Assembly (NCBI GenBank): GCA_016209035.1
Contig: JACQWX010000080.1
Span: 1 to 64,000 of the forward strand
DNA length: 64,000 nucleotides
Direction: 5' to 3'
Origin: Elusimicrobiota bacterium
GTDB lineage: Bacteria; Elusimicrobiota; Elusimicrobia; UBA1565; UBA9628
A model generated the notes under the pieces. The model searched no databases and was not told where the DNA came from. It saw nothing but the letters and a program-made list of their open reading frames with translations. This document shows positions 43,483-51,356 of this stretch, one piece after another; positions within the stretch are counted from its first letter, which is position 1, and every line of letters begins with the position of its first letter. The position numbers and the translations under genes are program-made.

Positions 43483-43941
43483 ATGCCGGACGCGATGGAA
43501 GAGCCGCAAAGCCTAGAGGAAGACCGCGGTAAGCCGGCGGACAAGCTCATCGTCATCGTGGACGATGACGACTCCGTCCGCGAGCTGCTCGAGTTCGTGG
43601 TGACGAAGGAGGGCTTCCGGGTGCAGACCGCCGTCGACGGCGAGGAGGCCGTCCGGAGGATCTCCGAGATCATGCCCGACCTGGTGATCCTCGACATGAT
43701 GCTGCCGCGCTACGGCGGCTTCGAGGTCCTCCGCGAGCTTCAGCACGGGCCGACCGCGTCGATCCCGATCGTGATCATCACGGGCAGGTATTCGGACCGC
43801 AGCACGACTGACATGATCCGCCAGGAATCCAACGTGCGCGAGTTTTTGGAGAAGCCTGTGCGGCCGCCGGCCCTGGCCATGCTCCTGCACAAGCTGCTCC
43901 ACACCCGGCCGGTGCTCGATTCGTCGAAGGGAGGGTGGTAA
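43483..43941 (+). CDS. Receiver-only response regulator, tandem copy 1
   Basis: The 152-residue protein is a single receiver domain: acidic residues in VIVDDDDS, phosphoacceptor Asp in LVILDMMLPRYGGFEVL, switch Thr in IVIITGRYSDR and Lys in FLEKPVRP. No output domain is present. The next gene is a close paralogue one base downstream, with the same ITGRY and NVREF phrases, so a tandem duplication is evident. Their kinase is not in the neighbourhood. Confidence 0.9.
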   Translation: MPDAMEEPQSLEEDRGKPADKLIVIVDDDDSVRELLEFVVTKEGFRVQTAVDGEEAVRRISEIMPDLVILDMMLPRYGGFEVLRELQHGPTASIPIVIITGRYSDRSTTDMIRQESNVREFLEKPVRPPALAMLLHKLLHTRPVLDSSKGGW

Positions 43942-43942
43942 G

Positions 43943-44416
43943 GTGCAGGAAGAAGGCCTCTTCCCCGATCACAACCTCGCCGAACCGTCCGAGAAGCTGA
44001 TCCTGATGGTGGACGACGACGAGAGCCTCCTCGACCTGATGGAGCACATCATCAAGCGCGAGGGCTTCCGGCCCGAGCGCGCGACCGACGGCAACGAGGC
44101 CATCCGCAAGGTCGAGGCCCTACCACCCGACCTCATCCTCCTGGATCTGATGCTGCCTGGGAAGGGCGGCTACGAGGTCATCCGGGAGCTGCAGGCCTCG
44201 GACGCGGCACGCATCCCCATCATCGTCATCACGGGCCGCTACATCGACCGCAAGAACATGGACATGGTGCGGGGCGAGCCCAATGTGCGGGAGTTCATGC
44301 AGAAGCCCCTGCGGCCCGCCGTGCTCGCTTCCGCCATCCACACCATCCTCCAGACCCGGCCCCCGGAGATCAACCGATCGGCGGAACGCGGTCCCTGGAG
44401 CGGACCTTCTTTGTGA
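43943..44416 (+). CDS. Receiver-only response regulator, tandem copy 2
   Basis: The 157-residue paralogue of the preceding gene has LILMVDDDES, DLILLDLMLPGKGGYEVIRE, IIVITGRYIDRK and FMQKPLRP. It starts with GTG one base after the previous stop. The two could form a heterodimer or a phosphate relay pair. The stop overlaps the next gene (GTGA). Confidence 0.9.
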   Translation: MQEEGLFPDHNLAEPSEKLILMVDDDESLLDLMEHIIKREGFRPERATDGNEAIRKVEALPPDLILLDLMLPGKGGYEVIRELQASDAARIPIIVITGRYIDRKNMDMVRGEPNVREFMQKPLRPAVLASAIHTILQTRPPEINRSAERGPWSGPSL

Positions 44417-44898
44417 AGTGCCCTGAGCCCCCGGATACCCCCGCGGCGTGGCGCGGGGCCGCGCTCGGACTGCTCGCGTGCTGCGCCGCCGTCTACGCCG
44501 CCGCCGCCGCGGACCTTTGGCTGCGCGCCCGCTCGGCCTACCTCGAGGGCGAGAAGCACCTGGACTGGCACCGCGGGCCCCACTTGAAGGCCGCCCATTT
44601 CGACGAGGTCTTCTCCGGGAAGGCGGCCGTCCTGCGCGGGGAGCGCGAGGCGGGCTCGCTCACGGACGCCGCATACGAGGCCAAGCTCAAGCTCCTCAAG
44701 CTCGAGCGGGACCGCGCCGTGGAGGAGAGCTCGCTCAAGTACGCGCACGCGTGGTTCCAGACCGCGGTCGAGCTCTTCTCGCCGCCGGAGAGCAGGTGGG
44801 TGAAGCTCTCCCGGCTCAAGATGGCAGAGACGAGGGAGCTCTGGAAGGCCGAGCTTCGGGCCAAGAAGATCCCCTTCCAAGACTACATGCTGGAGTAG
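44413..44898 (+). CDS. Hypothetical protein with one membrane helix
   Basis: The 161-residue product has one hydrophobic segment (AAWRGAALGLLACCAAVYAA) and then a charged helical domain rich in Lys, Glu and Arg (AKLKLLKLERDRAVEESSLK). No family is recognised. It starts with GTG overlapping the receiver stop and is followed six bases later by an M50-like gene, so it may anchor or regulate one of these partners. Confidence 0.6.
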   Translation: MKCPEPPDTPAAWRGAALGLLACCAAVYAAAAADLWLRARSAYLEGEKHLDWHRGPHLKAAHFDEVFSGKAAVLRGEREAGSLTDAAYEAKLKLLKLERDRAVEESSLKYAHAWFQTAVELFSPPESRWVKLSRLKMAETRELWKAELRAKKIPFQDYMLE

Positions 44899-44904
44899 CG
44901 CCGC

Positions 44905-45624
44905 ATGCTGCGGCTGCTTCTCGGGATCGCTCTCGCGCCCAGCGCGGTGGTCCTCGTCGCCGCCTCCTTGCGCGTCCTATGGTCCCTCTCCGGGACCTCG
45001 CCCTCCGTCTACCCGTTCCTCTCGGGCTTCGCCCTGCCGGTGCTCTCGCGCCTGTTCCTGGACCTGCGCTCCTCCTGGCCGGGCAGGATGATCACGCGCT
45101 TCTACGTGCTGACGCACGAGTTGACCCATGCCCTGGCGACCTGGATGGAGGGCGGCAAGGTCTTCGGCATCAAGGCCGGGGCGGACGGGGGGCACGTCGA
45201 CGTCTCGCACGCGAGCGCCTTCGCGTCGCTGGCGCCCTACTGCGTGCCCCTGTTGACGGTCTGCGTCGTGCTGGGCTACCGCGGCTGGGTATGGATGCGG
45301 GGAGGCTCCGGCGGGGAGGCTGTGTTCCTGTTCCTCATGGGGGTGACCTTGTCCTTCCACCTCGTGGCCACCTTCGAATGCCTCTGGAGCTCCCGGCAGC
45401 CGGACCTTGACGCCGCGGGCGGGCTCGTGTTCTCGCTCGCGGTCATCGCGCTGGCCAACGGCCTGGTCTTCCTGGTCGTCCTCAAGGCTTTGTTCCCGAA
45501 GTCCGTCGCCCTCGTGGAGGTCCTGGTCCGGGCGTTCGACGAGACCGCGGGGTTCTGGGGCTGGCTCGGCCGCGGGGCGCGGTCCTGGTGGTCTGCGAGC
45601 GGGGCCTCGGGAAGGACCCCATGA
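44905..45624 (+). CDS. Membrane protein with M50-like HExxH motif
   Basis: The 239-residue polytopic protein contains FYVLTHELTHALATWMEGGK, an HExxH zinc-protease motif inside a hydrophobic context as in M50 peptidases. No clear NPDG-type second motif is present, so activity is uncertain. Five or six membrane helices are predicted by eye. It overlaps the next gene by four bases and belongs to the run of envelope genes between 40 and 51 kb. Confidence 0.65.
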   Translation: MLRLLLGIALAPSAVVLVAASLRVLWSLSGTSPSVYPFLSGFALPVLSRLFLDLRSSWPGRMITRFYVLTHELTHALATWMEGGKVFGIKAGADGGHVDVSHASAFASLAPYCVPLLTVCVVLGYRGWVWMRGGSGGEAVFLFLMGVTLSFHLVATFECLWSSRQPDLDAAGGLVFSLAVIALANGLVFLVVLKALFPKSVALVEVLVRAFDETAGFWGWLGRGARSWWSASGASGRTP

Positions 45625-47321
45625 AGTCAAGGGGTGCTTCCGAGGTCCTCGCGGTGCTGGGATTCACGCTGGCCTTGTCCCTCCCGTTCCTCGGCAAGCC
45701 CCTGCACAACGACGAGCCCGTCTTCGCGGCCGTCGGCCGGCACATCCTGAACGACCCGCTCCATCCGCTCGGGTTCGACTACTACTGGTTCGGCTCTACC
45801 CTCCCGATGAAGAGGATCAACACGACGCCTCCGGGGTTCCACTACCTCATGGCCCTGGACTGCTGGCTCTCGGGCGGGAGGGAATGGCTCATGCGGCTGG
45901 TGTTCCTGCCGTTCTCCTTGGCCGCGGCCTGGGCCCTCTACGGCCTGGCGTCCCGCTTCCTGGAAAGGCCGCTCTTGCCCGCCCTCATCGTGGTCGCGTG
46001 CCCGGCCTTCATCATCAACATGGGGCATCTGATGCCGGAGGCGCCTTCGGTGGCCCTGGGCCTGGCCGGGCTCTGGGCCGCCGTGAAGGGCGCTGACGCG
46101 GTCGCCCCTGCCCGTAGGGCAGGGACAGTCCCTTCCTGTGAGGAAGGGGAATGGGACGAGGGCGGGGGTCAGGATGACTCCCGGGCCTGCGGCCCAAGGG
46201 CCTGGTGGCTGGCGGCCGCGCTCCTGGGAGCCTCGGTCCTGTTCAAGTACAACGCCGCTCTCTTCATCCCCGCCGCGCTGTGCTACGCCGCCTCCAGGGC
46301 AGTCCCTCGCGCTCGTCTCGCCGCGTTCGCGGCGCTCGCAGCCGCCCCTGCCGGGCTGATTCTTGCCGGCGACCTGCTGGGCGACCGGGCGTTCGCGGCC
46401 CGGGCTTGGGAAGTGACGGCGCAATCAGCCTCGGGCTGGTGGTCTTCCCTGTCGCACAAGGCGCGCTCCTTCCTGGCTTTCACGGGAGGCTGCGCCCTGG
46501 TGACCGGGCTGTGGCCCTACCTCGCGGAGTACCGAAGAGGGCTACGCGCCTGGCACGGCCTAGCCGCTGCCGCGGTGGTCGCGCTGTTCCTGCCGGCCTG
46601 GGACTTGGCGCATGTGCGTCTCGTGGACCGGACGACAGGCATCGTCCTCTCGCTGGGGGCGAGTCTCGGGCTGGTCAGGGTGTTCCTGGGCAGGGGAGAG
46701 GTGCGGGGCTCTCGGTTGTGGCTGCCCTGGCTCGCGTCGGCCGCGGTCTTCCAGGCGTTCCTCTACTGGTCCGTGATGGCCAGGACCATCCTCCACATGA
46801 CGGCGCCCATGGTCTTCGCCTTGGCCGCCGGCATGGAGGCTCTCTTGGGCGCTCGCGCCTCCAAGCGCCTTGCCTGGGCGAGCCTGTGCGTGGTGACCGC
46901 CTTGAGCCTGGCCCTGGCCTCGGTCGACTACCGCTACGCCACGGCGACCAAGTCCTTCGCCGAGGGAGTGGCGCGCACGCGCCTCGAGGCGGGCCGCACG
47001 GTCTACTTCACCGGAGCCATGGGACTGCAGTACTACCTGGAGAAGGCGGGGGCCAAGGGGCTCGAGGTCCTCCAGGGCGGCTGGGACCGCGTCCGGCCGG
47101 GCGAATCGGTGGTGGTCCTGAGGATCAATTCTGTTCGGTCCGCTCCATCCAAACCCCGCCTTGCCGATGAACACCGCCAGGTCCTGGACCATCCCATGCC
47201 GCTGCGGCTCATGAGCGGTTGGGAGGGGGAAGGCGGCTTCTACTCGAACCTCTCCGGGTTCCTGCCTTTCTCCATCAGCAGGGAATCCTTGGAGGAATTC
47301 TCCGTGGTGGAGATGCGGTGA
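45621..47321 (+). CDS. GT-C type membrane glycosyltransferase-like protein, paralogue 2
   Basis: The 566-residue protein has the same plan as the gene at 40663: LPFLGKPLHNDEPVFAAVGR with the DE pair, MKRINTTPPGFHY, many helices and a C-terminal YFTGAMGLQYYLEKAGAKGL. Between two helices at about residues 160-195 it has an extra, hydrophilic segment (RAGTVPSCEEGEWDEGGGQD) absent from both paralogues and encoded by consecutive DNA hairpins (46106-46148). Sugar donor and acceptor are unknown. It overlaps both neighbours. Confidence 0.75.
   Translation: MKSRGASEVLAVLGFTLALSLPFLGKPLHNDEPVFAAVGRHILNDPLHPLGFDYYWFGSTLPMKRINTTPPGFHYLMALDCWLSGGREWLMRLVFLPFSLAAAWALYGLASRFLERPLLPALIVVACPAFIINMGHLMPEAPSVALGLAGLWAAVKGADAVAPARRAGTVPSCEEGEWDEGGGQDDSRACGPRAWWLAAALLGASVLFKYNAALFIPAALCYAASRAVPRARLAAFAALAAAPAGLILAGDLLGDRAFAARAWEVTAQSASGWWSSLSHKARSFLAFTGGCALVTGLWPYLAEYRRGLRAWHGLAAAAVVALFLPAWDLAHVRLVDRTTGIVLSLGASLGLVRVFLGRGEVRGSRLWLPWLASAAVFQAFLYWSVMARTILHMTAPMVFALAAGMEALLGARASKRLAWASLCVVTALSLALASVDYRYATATKSFAEGVARTRLEAGRTVYFTGAMGLQYYLEKAGAKGLEVLQGGWDRVRPGESVVVLRINSVRSAPSKPRLADEHRQVLDHPMPLRLMSGWEGEGGFYSNLSGFLPFSISRESLEEFSVVEMR
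46106..46148 (+). repeat. Two tandem hairpins in an extra segment of paralogue 2
   Basis: CCCTGCCC-GTA-GGGCAGGG is followed by CCCTTCCT-GTG-AGGAAGGG. Both are perfect 8-bp stems with three-base loops. They underlie a hydrophilic insertion that neither paralogue has. Confidence 0.65.
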
Positions 47322-48940
47322 AGCGCGGGGAACTGGCCGCGGTCCTCTTGTTCGCCGCCATGACCGTGCTCCTCTTCATCGGCAAGGCGTACCACGCGGA
47401 CGAGCCGCTGTATCTGCCGGCCGCCTGGCACATCCTCGAAGACCCCCTCCACCCCTTCGCTTTCGAGCTCAACTACTACGGCCGGAACGCTCCCTACAGG
47501 GAGATCAACAACACGCCGCCTCTCATCATGTATGTGATGGCGGTGGGCCTCAAGGCGACGGGGGGCCGCGAATGGGGAATGCGGCTCTTCTTCCTGCCCT
47601 TCGACTTGGCCGCTGCGGCCGGCCTCTTCTTCCTGGCCGCCCGGTTCCTCTCCAAGCCTCTCCTGCCGGTCCTGATCGTGCTCGCGTCTCCCGCCTACTG
47701 GATCAACATGGCGCATCTCATGCCTGAGAAGCTGGTCCTGGCGTTCGGGCTCTGGGGCCTTTATGGGGTGGTCCGGTGGGTCGAGGATGGGTCCCCCCGC
47801 ACCGGCGCCTGGTACTGGGCCTCGGCGGGCCTCATGGCCTTGGCCACCCTGTCGAAGTACAACGCCGGCGTCCTGCTGCTGGCCGGCGCGGGCTACGCGG
47901 TCTTGCGGGGCTCGCCTTGGCGGCGTGTCGCGGGGTGGTGCTGCCTGGGCCTCTCGGGCCTGGCTCTCTACTTCCTCGCGGACCTGACGTCCGGCGGCCG
48001 GGCGCCCGGCGCCGCCTGGCTGGTGACGAGGCAGGCCATGGACCTGCCCACCTCGGCGTTGAGCCACAGACTGAGGTCGCTCCTCGCCTTCCTCGGGGGA
48101 GGGACGCTCGTCGCCGCCGCGTGGCCGTTCCTCGCGCAGCGTCCCAGCCCCAGGGTCCTCGCCCTCTTGGGGGCCGCGGTCTTGTTCCTGTTCTCGCCTT
48201 TCCTGGACATCGGCCCGGTGCGCGGGGTCGACCGCCTGACCGGCATTCTCCTCTCCGTCGGGAGCCTCTGGCTGTTCAGGGTCATGCTGCGGCCGGTCCC
48301 CGGGGACCGGGCCCGACCCGGCCGGACGGGCCAGGCCCTCTGGCTTCCCTGGCTCCTGGCCGGCCTGGCCGGCGTCTTGCTCTATTGGTCCGTGATGGCG
48401 AGGACCGTGCTCCTCATGGTCCCGCCGGCCGTGTTCGCCTTGGCAACGGTCCTCGAGGGGCGCCTATCTCATAGGAGATACGCCGGGCTCTGTCTTGTGA
48501 GCCTGGTTGTCACGGTCCTGCTGGGAGTCTCTCTTGCGGCAGTGGATTACAGGTACGCGGCGAGCCAGCGCCAGGTCGCTTCCGAGGTCGCGGACCGCTA
48601 CCTTGCGAAGGGCAGGAAGGCCTGGTGCGCGGGCCACTGGGGACTGCAGTACTACCTGGAGAGGGCCGGCGCGAGGACGCTCGATTCGTCTCGCGGCGGT
48701 TGGGACGAGGCGCGGCCGGGCGACATCGTCATCGTGCCCTCGGTCAACACGAACATCCTCCGGCCGAACCGCAGGGTCTTCGCGAACGTGACGCGGGTCG
48801 CGGTCTCCTCGCCCATCCCCCTGCGCCTGATCTGCGCTTCCCGGTGCGAGGGCGGGTTCTACTCGAACGTCATGGGCTTCCTGCCCTTCTCGCTGAGCCT
48901 CGATCCCGTCGACGCGCACGAGTTCGTTGAAGTCCTCTAA
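47318..48940 (+). CDS. GT-C type membrane glycosyltransferase-like protein, paralogue 3
   Basis: The 540-residue protein shares FIGKAYHADEPLYLPAAWHI, YREINNTPPLIMYV and WCAGHWGLQYYLERAGARTL with the other two. It has about eleven helices with the DE pair in the first periplasmic loop. It starts with GTG overlapping the stop of paralogue 2, so the two are translated together. An 18-bp perfect palindrome (48293-48310) lies in a loop-coding region. Its end overlaps the convergent toxin gene by four bases. Confidence 0.75.
   Translation: MKRGELAAVLLFAAMTVLLFIGKAYHADEPLYLPAAWHILEDPLHPFAFELNYYGRNAPYREINNTPPLIMYVMAVGLKATGGREWGMRLFFLPFDLAAAAGLFFLAARFLSKPLLPVLIVLASPAYWINMAHLMPEKLVLAFGLWGLYGVVRWVEDGSPRTGAWYWASAGLMALATLSKYNAGVLLLAGAGYAVLRGSPWRRVAGWCCLGLSGLALYFLADLTSGGRAPGAAWLVTRQAMDLPTSALSHRLRSLLAFLGGGTLVAAAWPFLAQRPSPRVLALLGAAVLFLFSPFLDIGPVRGVDRLTGILLSVGSLWLFRVMLRPVPGDRARPGRTGQALWLPWLLAGLAGVLLYWSVMARTVLLMVPPAVFALATVLEGRLSHRRYAGLCLVSLVVTVLLGVSLAAVDYRYAASQRQVASEVADRYLAKGRKAWCAGHWGLQYYLERAGARTLDSSRGGWDEARPGDIVIVPSVNTNILRPNRRVFANVTRVAVSSPIPLRLICASRCEGGFYSNVMGFLPFSLSLDPVDAHEFVEVL
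48293..48310. repeat. 18-bp perfect palindrome inside paralogue 3
   Basis: CCGGTCCCC is followed immediately by GGGGACCGG. The site is read in frame as a short loop (RPVPGDRARP) between two membrane helices. Confidence 0.55.
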
Positions 48941-49311
48941 GCCGTATGGAGGTCGAGTACGAGTCTTAGGGCGGCCTCGACCTGACGCATTTTCTCCTCA
49001 GGCATGACTCCGGCCGCAACGGCCCGGCCCTCGGGATCAAGGAACCGCGACCGATCCAGGGACCTGAGCTGGAAGCAGAGGAAGACGGTGTCCAGGGGGA
49101 GCCCGGTCTCCGCGGCCGAGACCCGGACGTTCGTGGGATAGTCTCGCGGGACATTGGCCGCATCCGTGCCCACCACCACGGTGACGACCAACGGCTGTCT
49201 ATTGACGGCGTCCGAAGACACCACGAGGGCAGGTCGTTGCCCCGCTTGTTCCCTGCCCTTGACGGGATTGAGCCGGACCCGGTAAATACGGCCCCTACGG
49301 ATGTAGTCCAT
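48937..49311 (-). CDS. mazF: MazF/PemK-type mRNA interferase toxin
   Basis: The 124-residue protein begins YIRRGRIYRVRLNPVKGREQ and continues AGQRPALVVSSDAVNRQPL, the family start and fold. The later VSAAETGLPLDTVFLCFQLR carries the conserved strand with substrate-binding residues. These toxins cut mRNA at short sequences and are held inactive by a partner antitoxin, encoded here just upstream with a 17-base overlap. Confidence 0.9.
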   Translation of the reverse strand: MDYIRRGRIYRVRLNPVKGREQAGQRPALVVSSDAVNRQPLVVTVVVGTDAANVPRDYPTNVRVSAAETGLPLDTVFLCFQLRSLDRSRFLDPEGRAVAAGVMPEEKMRQVEAALRLVLDLHTA

Positions 49312-49579
49312 CGGATTCCGCTGCCTCGGCCTCGCGGTTGATCGCGCGGGATGCGCCGGAGATGGCCGGATCGGCCGCCATCCTCTCCATCTCTCTCTCG
49401 AACGCCCTCCTTTTGTAGGACTCGACGAGCTCCCGCAAAGCCACGGCCACGAGTTGGTTGAGGTTGGCCGCTGTTTCGAGCGGGACCAGGCGTCTGGCCT
49501 CCTCCACCACCTTCGCGGGGAGCAGGAAGCTCCTATGTATGGTACGAGCGGCGCCCGATTTTGTTGCCTTGCCCCTCAT
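49295..49579 (-). CDS. Antitoxin for the MazF-type toxin
   Basis: The 94-residue protein has TIHRSFLLPAKVVEEARRLV followed by NLNQLVAVALRELVESYKRR, a ribbon-helix-helix-like DNA-binding pattern, and a charged C-terminal part suited to toxin binding. It overlaps the toxin start. The ATG giving MRGKATK is chosen over an upstream one with a poor sequence. Autoregulation through the inverted repeats upstream is likely but inferred. Confidence 0.75.
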   Translation of the reverse strand: MRGKATKSGAARTIHRSFLLPAKVVEEARRLVPLETAANLNQLVAVALRELVESYKRRAFEREMERMAADPAISGASRAINREAEAAESDGLHP

Positions 49580-49676
49580 GCCTGTAGTATAACACATATA
49601 AGGTTATCAAACAAGTGCTATCACATAACCTGTCTTTCTTGGGGCCTCGGCGCTCTTTTTTGTTATCATTGTTATC
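49580..49676. promoter_or_regulatory. AT-rich divergent control region of toxin-antitoxin and GT39-like genes
   Basis: The 97-bp gap is unusually AT-rich. AGGTTAT at 49601 and ATAACCT at 49625 form a 7-bp inverted repeat with 17 bases between, next to TATAAC-like sequence on both strands, a fitting place for autoregulation. On the right side TTGTTATCA occurs twice in tandem (49660-49676), and TATCAT at 49664 ends seven bases before the ATG of the plus-strand gene. Confidence 0.5.
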
Positions 49677-51356
49677 ATGGGTTGGCGCATCGGCATCGTC
49701 GTGGCGGCCGTTGCCGCGCACGTCTGTCTCGGCTGGGGGATGATCGAGGCCTCTGCCCCGACCTTCGACGAGCCGGTGCACTTGGCGGCCGGCTACCAAG
49801 GCCTCGTGGCCGGCTCTTTCAGGCTCAACGCGGCCGACCACCCGCCGTTGGCCGAGATGTGGGGGGCGCTCCCGCTGCTGGCGCTCAAGCCCTCCGCCAT
49901 GTTCCAGCATCCGGACCTCCTCGCCAGGCGGGTCTACAATTTTTCGGACGCTTTCCTCTATAAGAACCGGCTGCCCGCGGAGAAGATGCTCGACACGGCC
50001 AGGCTGTGGTGTCTCGTGACCTGGGGGGCCGTCCTCGGTTGGGCGGTGATGAGCTGGGCCTGGCGGCTCTCGGGCCTCGCGGGGATGTCCTCCGCCGCTG
50101 TGCTCTACGCTTTCTGCCCGGTGCTGCTTTCGAACTCGGCCTTGGTCACGACCGACGCCGCTTCGGCAACGCTCTTCTTCCTGACCTTCTGGCTCCTGTC
50201 TCCGACGGCCGGGGGGTACCGGCCGCTCTGGCGCTGGGCGGCGGCAGGCGCCGGCATGGGGCTGGCGGTGGCCGCGAAATTCAACATGTTCATCCTGCCT
50301 CCCTTGGTCGGGGTCATGCTGGCCGCGGAACACCGCCTGGCGCGCGGGGACCCGCCTTCGGCGGGTGCCCGCCCTCCGGGCAGGTCGCGCCAGGTCCCAT
50401 GGCCAGGCATCCTGGTCATGGCCGCGGCAGCCTGCTTCGCCTTGGCCCTGGTCTACCGGTTCAGCAGCGTCGGGCTCTATTGGGAAGGCCTCAGGGCGAC
50501 CCTGTCCAGGCTCCATGAAGGGAGGTCGTCCTTCTTCCACGGGAGGCATTCCACCGAGGGGTGGCTGGGATATTTCCCGGCCGTGCTCCTGGTGAAGACC
50601 CCCATCCCGCTCTTGGTGTCGGCGCTGCTGGGGCTGGGGCTTTGGCTGCGGTCCCCGGACATCGGCAGACTCTGGGCTTTCGGCCCCGCGGCGGCCTATT
50701 TCGCCGCCGCGCTCTTCTCCCGGACCCAGATCGGGATCCGGCATCTCCTGCCCGTCTTTCCGTTCCTGATCCTGATGGGGGCCGATGCCGCCGCGTGGGC
50801 ATGGCGGCGGGGCGCCACCGTCCGATGGGTCGTGGCCGGGATGGGTCTGTGGCTCGGGGCTTCGGTCGGGCGCGCCCACCCGCATCACCTGGCGTACTTC
50901 AACGAGGCGGTCGGCGGGCCTTCCCAAGGATACCGTTGGTTCGTGGACTCCAATCTGGATTGGGGGCAGGGCTTGAAGGAGCTCGGCCGCATCCTCCGAG
51001 GCATGGGCGACCCGCCGATCTACCTCTGCTACTTCGGGGTGGCTGACCCGTCCTACTACGGCATCCGCTACTTCCCCCTGGCTTTCATCGACCATGTCGA
51101 CCGGCGCGAGGGGGTCGTGGAGCCAGGTGAGGGCGACCAGGTCCTCCTTGCCGTGTCCGCGACCAACCTGCAGGCGACCTACTACGTCCGCAAAGACTTC
51201 TTCGCCTGGCTGGGGACCCGCGCGCCCGTCGCGGTCGCGGGGCGTTCGATCTTCCTCTACGACCTGACCGAGGATCCCGAGGGACGGCGGATGCTCGCCG
51301 CCATGCTCGAGGCTTCGGGGAACGCGGACGCCGGCCGTCGTCTGCTCTCGAGATGA
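49677..51356 (+). CDS. Glycosyltransferase family 39-like membrane protein
   Basis: The 559-residue polytopic protein begins with one helix and then PTFDEPVHLAAGYQGLVAGS and NAADHPPLAEMWGALPLL, the D-E and HPP motifs of PMT/ArnT-type GT39 enzymes that use lipid-linked sugars. Later loops contain RTQIGIRHLLPVFPFLILMG and YRWFVDSNLDWGQGLKELGR, typical of the bacterial branch. It differs from the three-paralogue set. A palindromic insert (ARGDPPSAGARPPGRSRQVP) lies near residue 225. It overlaps the next gene. Confidence 0.82.
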   Translation: MGWRIGIVVAAVAAHVCLGWGMIEASAPTFDEPVHLAAGYQGLVAGSFRLNAADHPPLAEMWGALPLLALKPSAMFQHPDLLARRVYNFSDAFLYKNRLPAEKMLDTARLWCLVTWGAVLGWAVMSWAWRLSGLAGMSSAAVLYAFCPVLLSNSALVTTDAASATLFFLTFWLLSPTAGGYRPLWRWAAAGAGMGLAVAAKFNMFILPPLVGVMLAAEHRLARGDPPSAGARPPGRSRQVPWPGILVMAAAACFALALVYRFSSVGLYWEGLRATLSRLHEGRSSFFHGRHSTEGWLGYFPAVLLVKTPIPLLVSALLGLGLWLRSPDIGRLWAFGPAAAYFAAALFSRTQIGIRHLLPVFPFLILMGADAAAWAWRRGATVRWVVAGMGLWLGASVGRAHPHHLAYFNEAVGGPSQGYRWFVDSNLDWGQGLKELGRILRGMGDPPIYLCYFGVADPSYYGIRYFPLAFIDHVDRREGVVEPGEGDQVLLAVSATNLQATYYVRKDFFAWLGTRAPVAVAGRSIFLYDLTEDPEGRRMLAAMLEASGNADAGRRLLSR

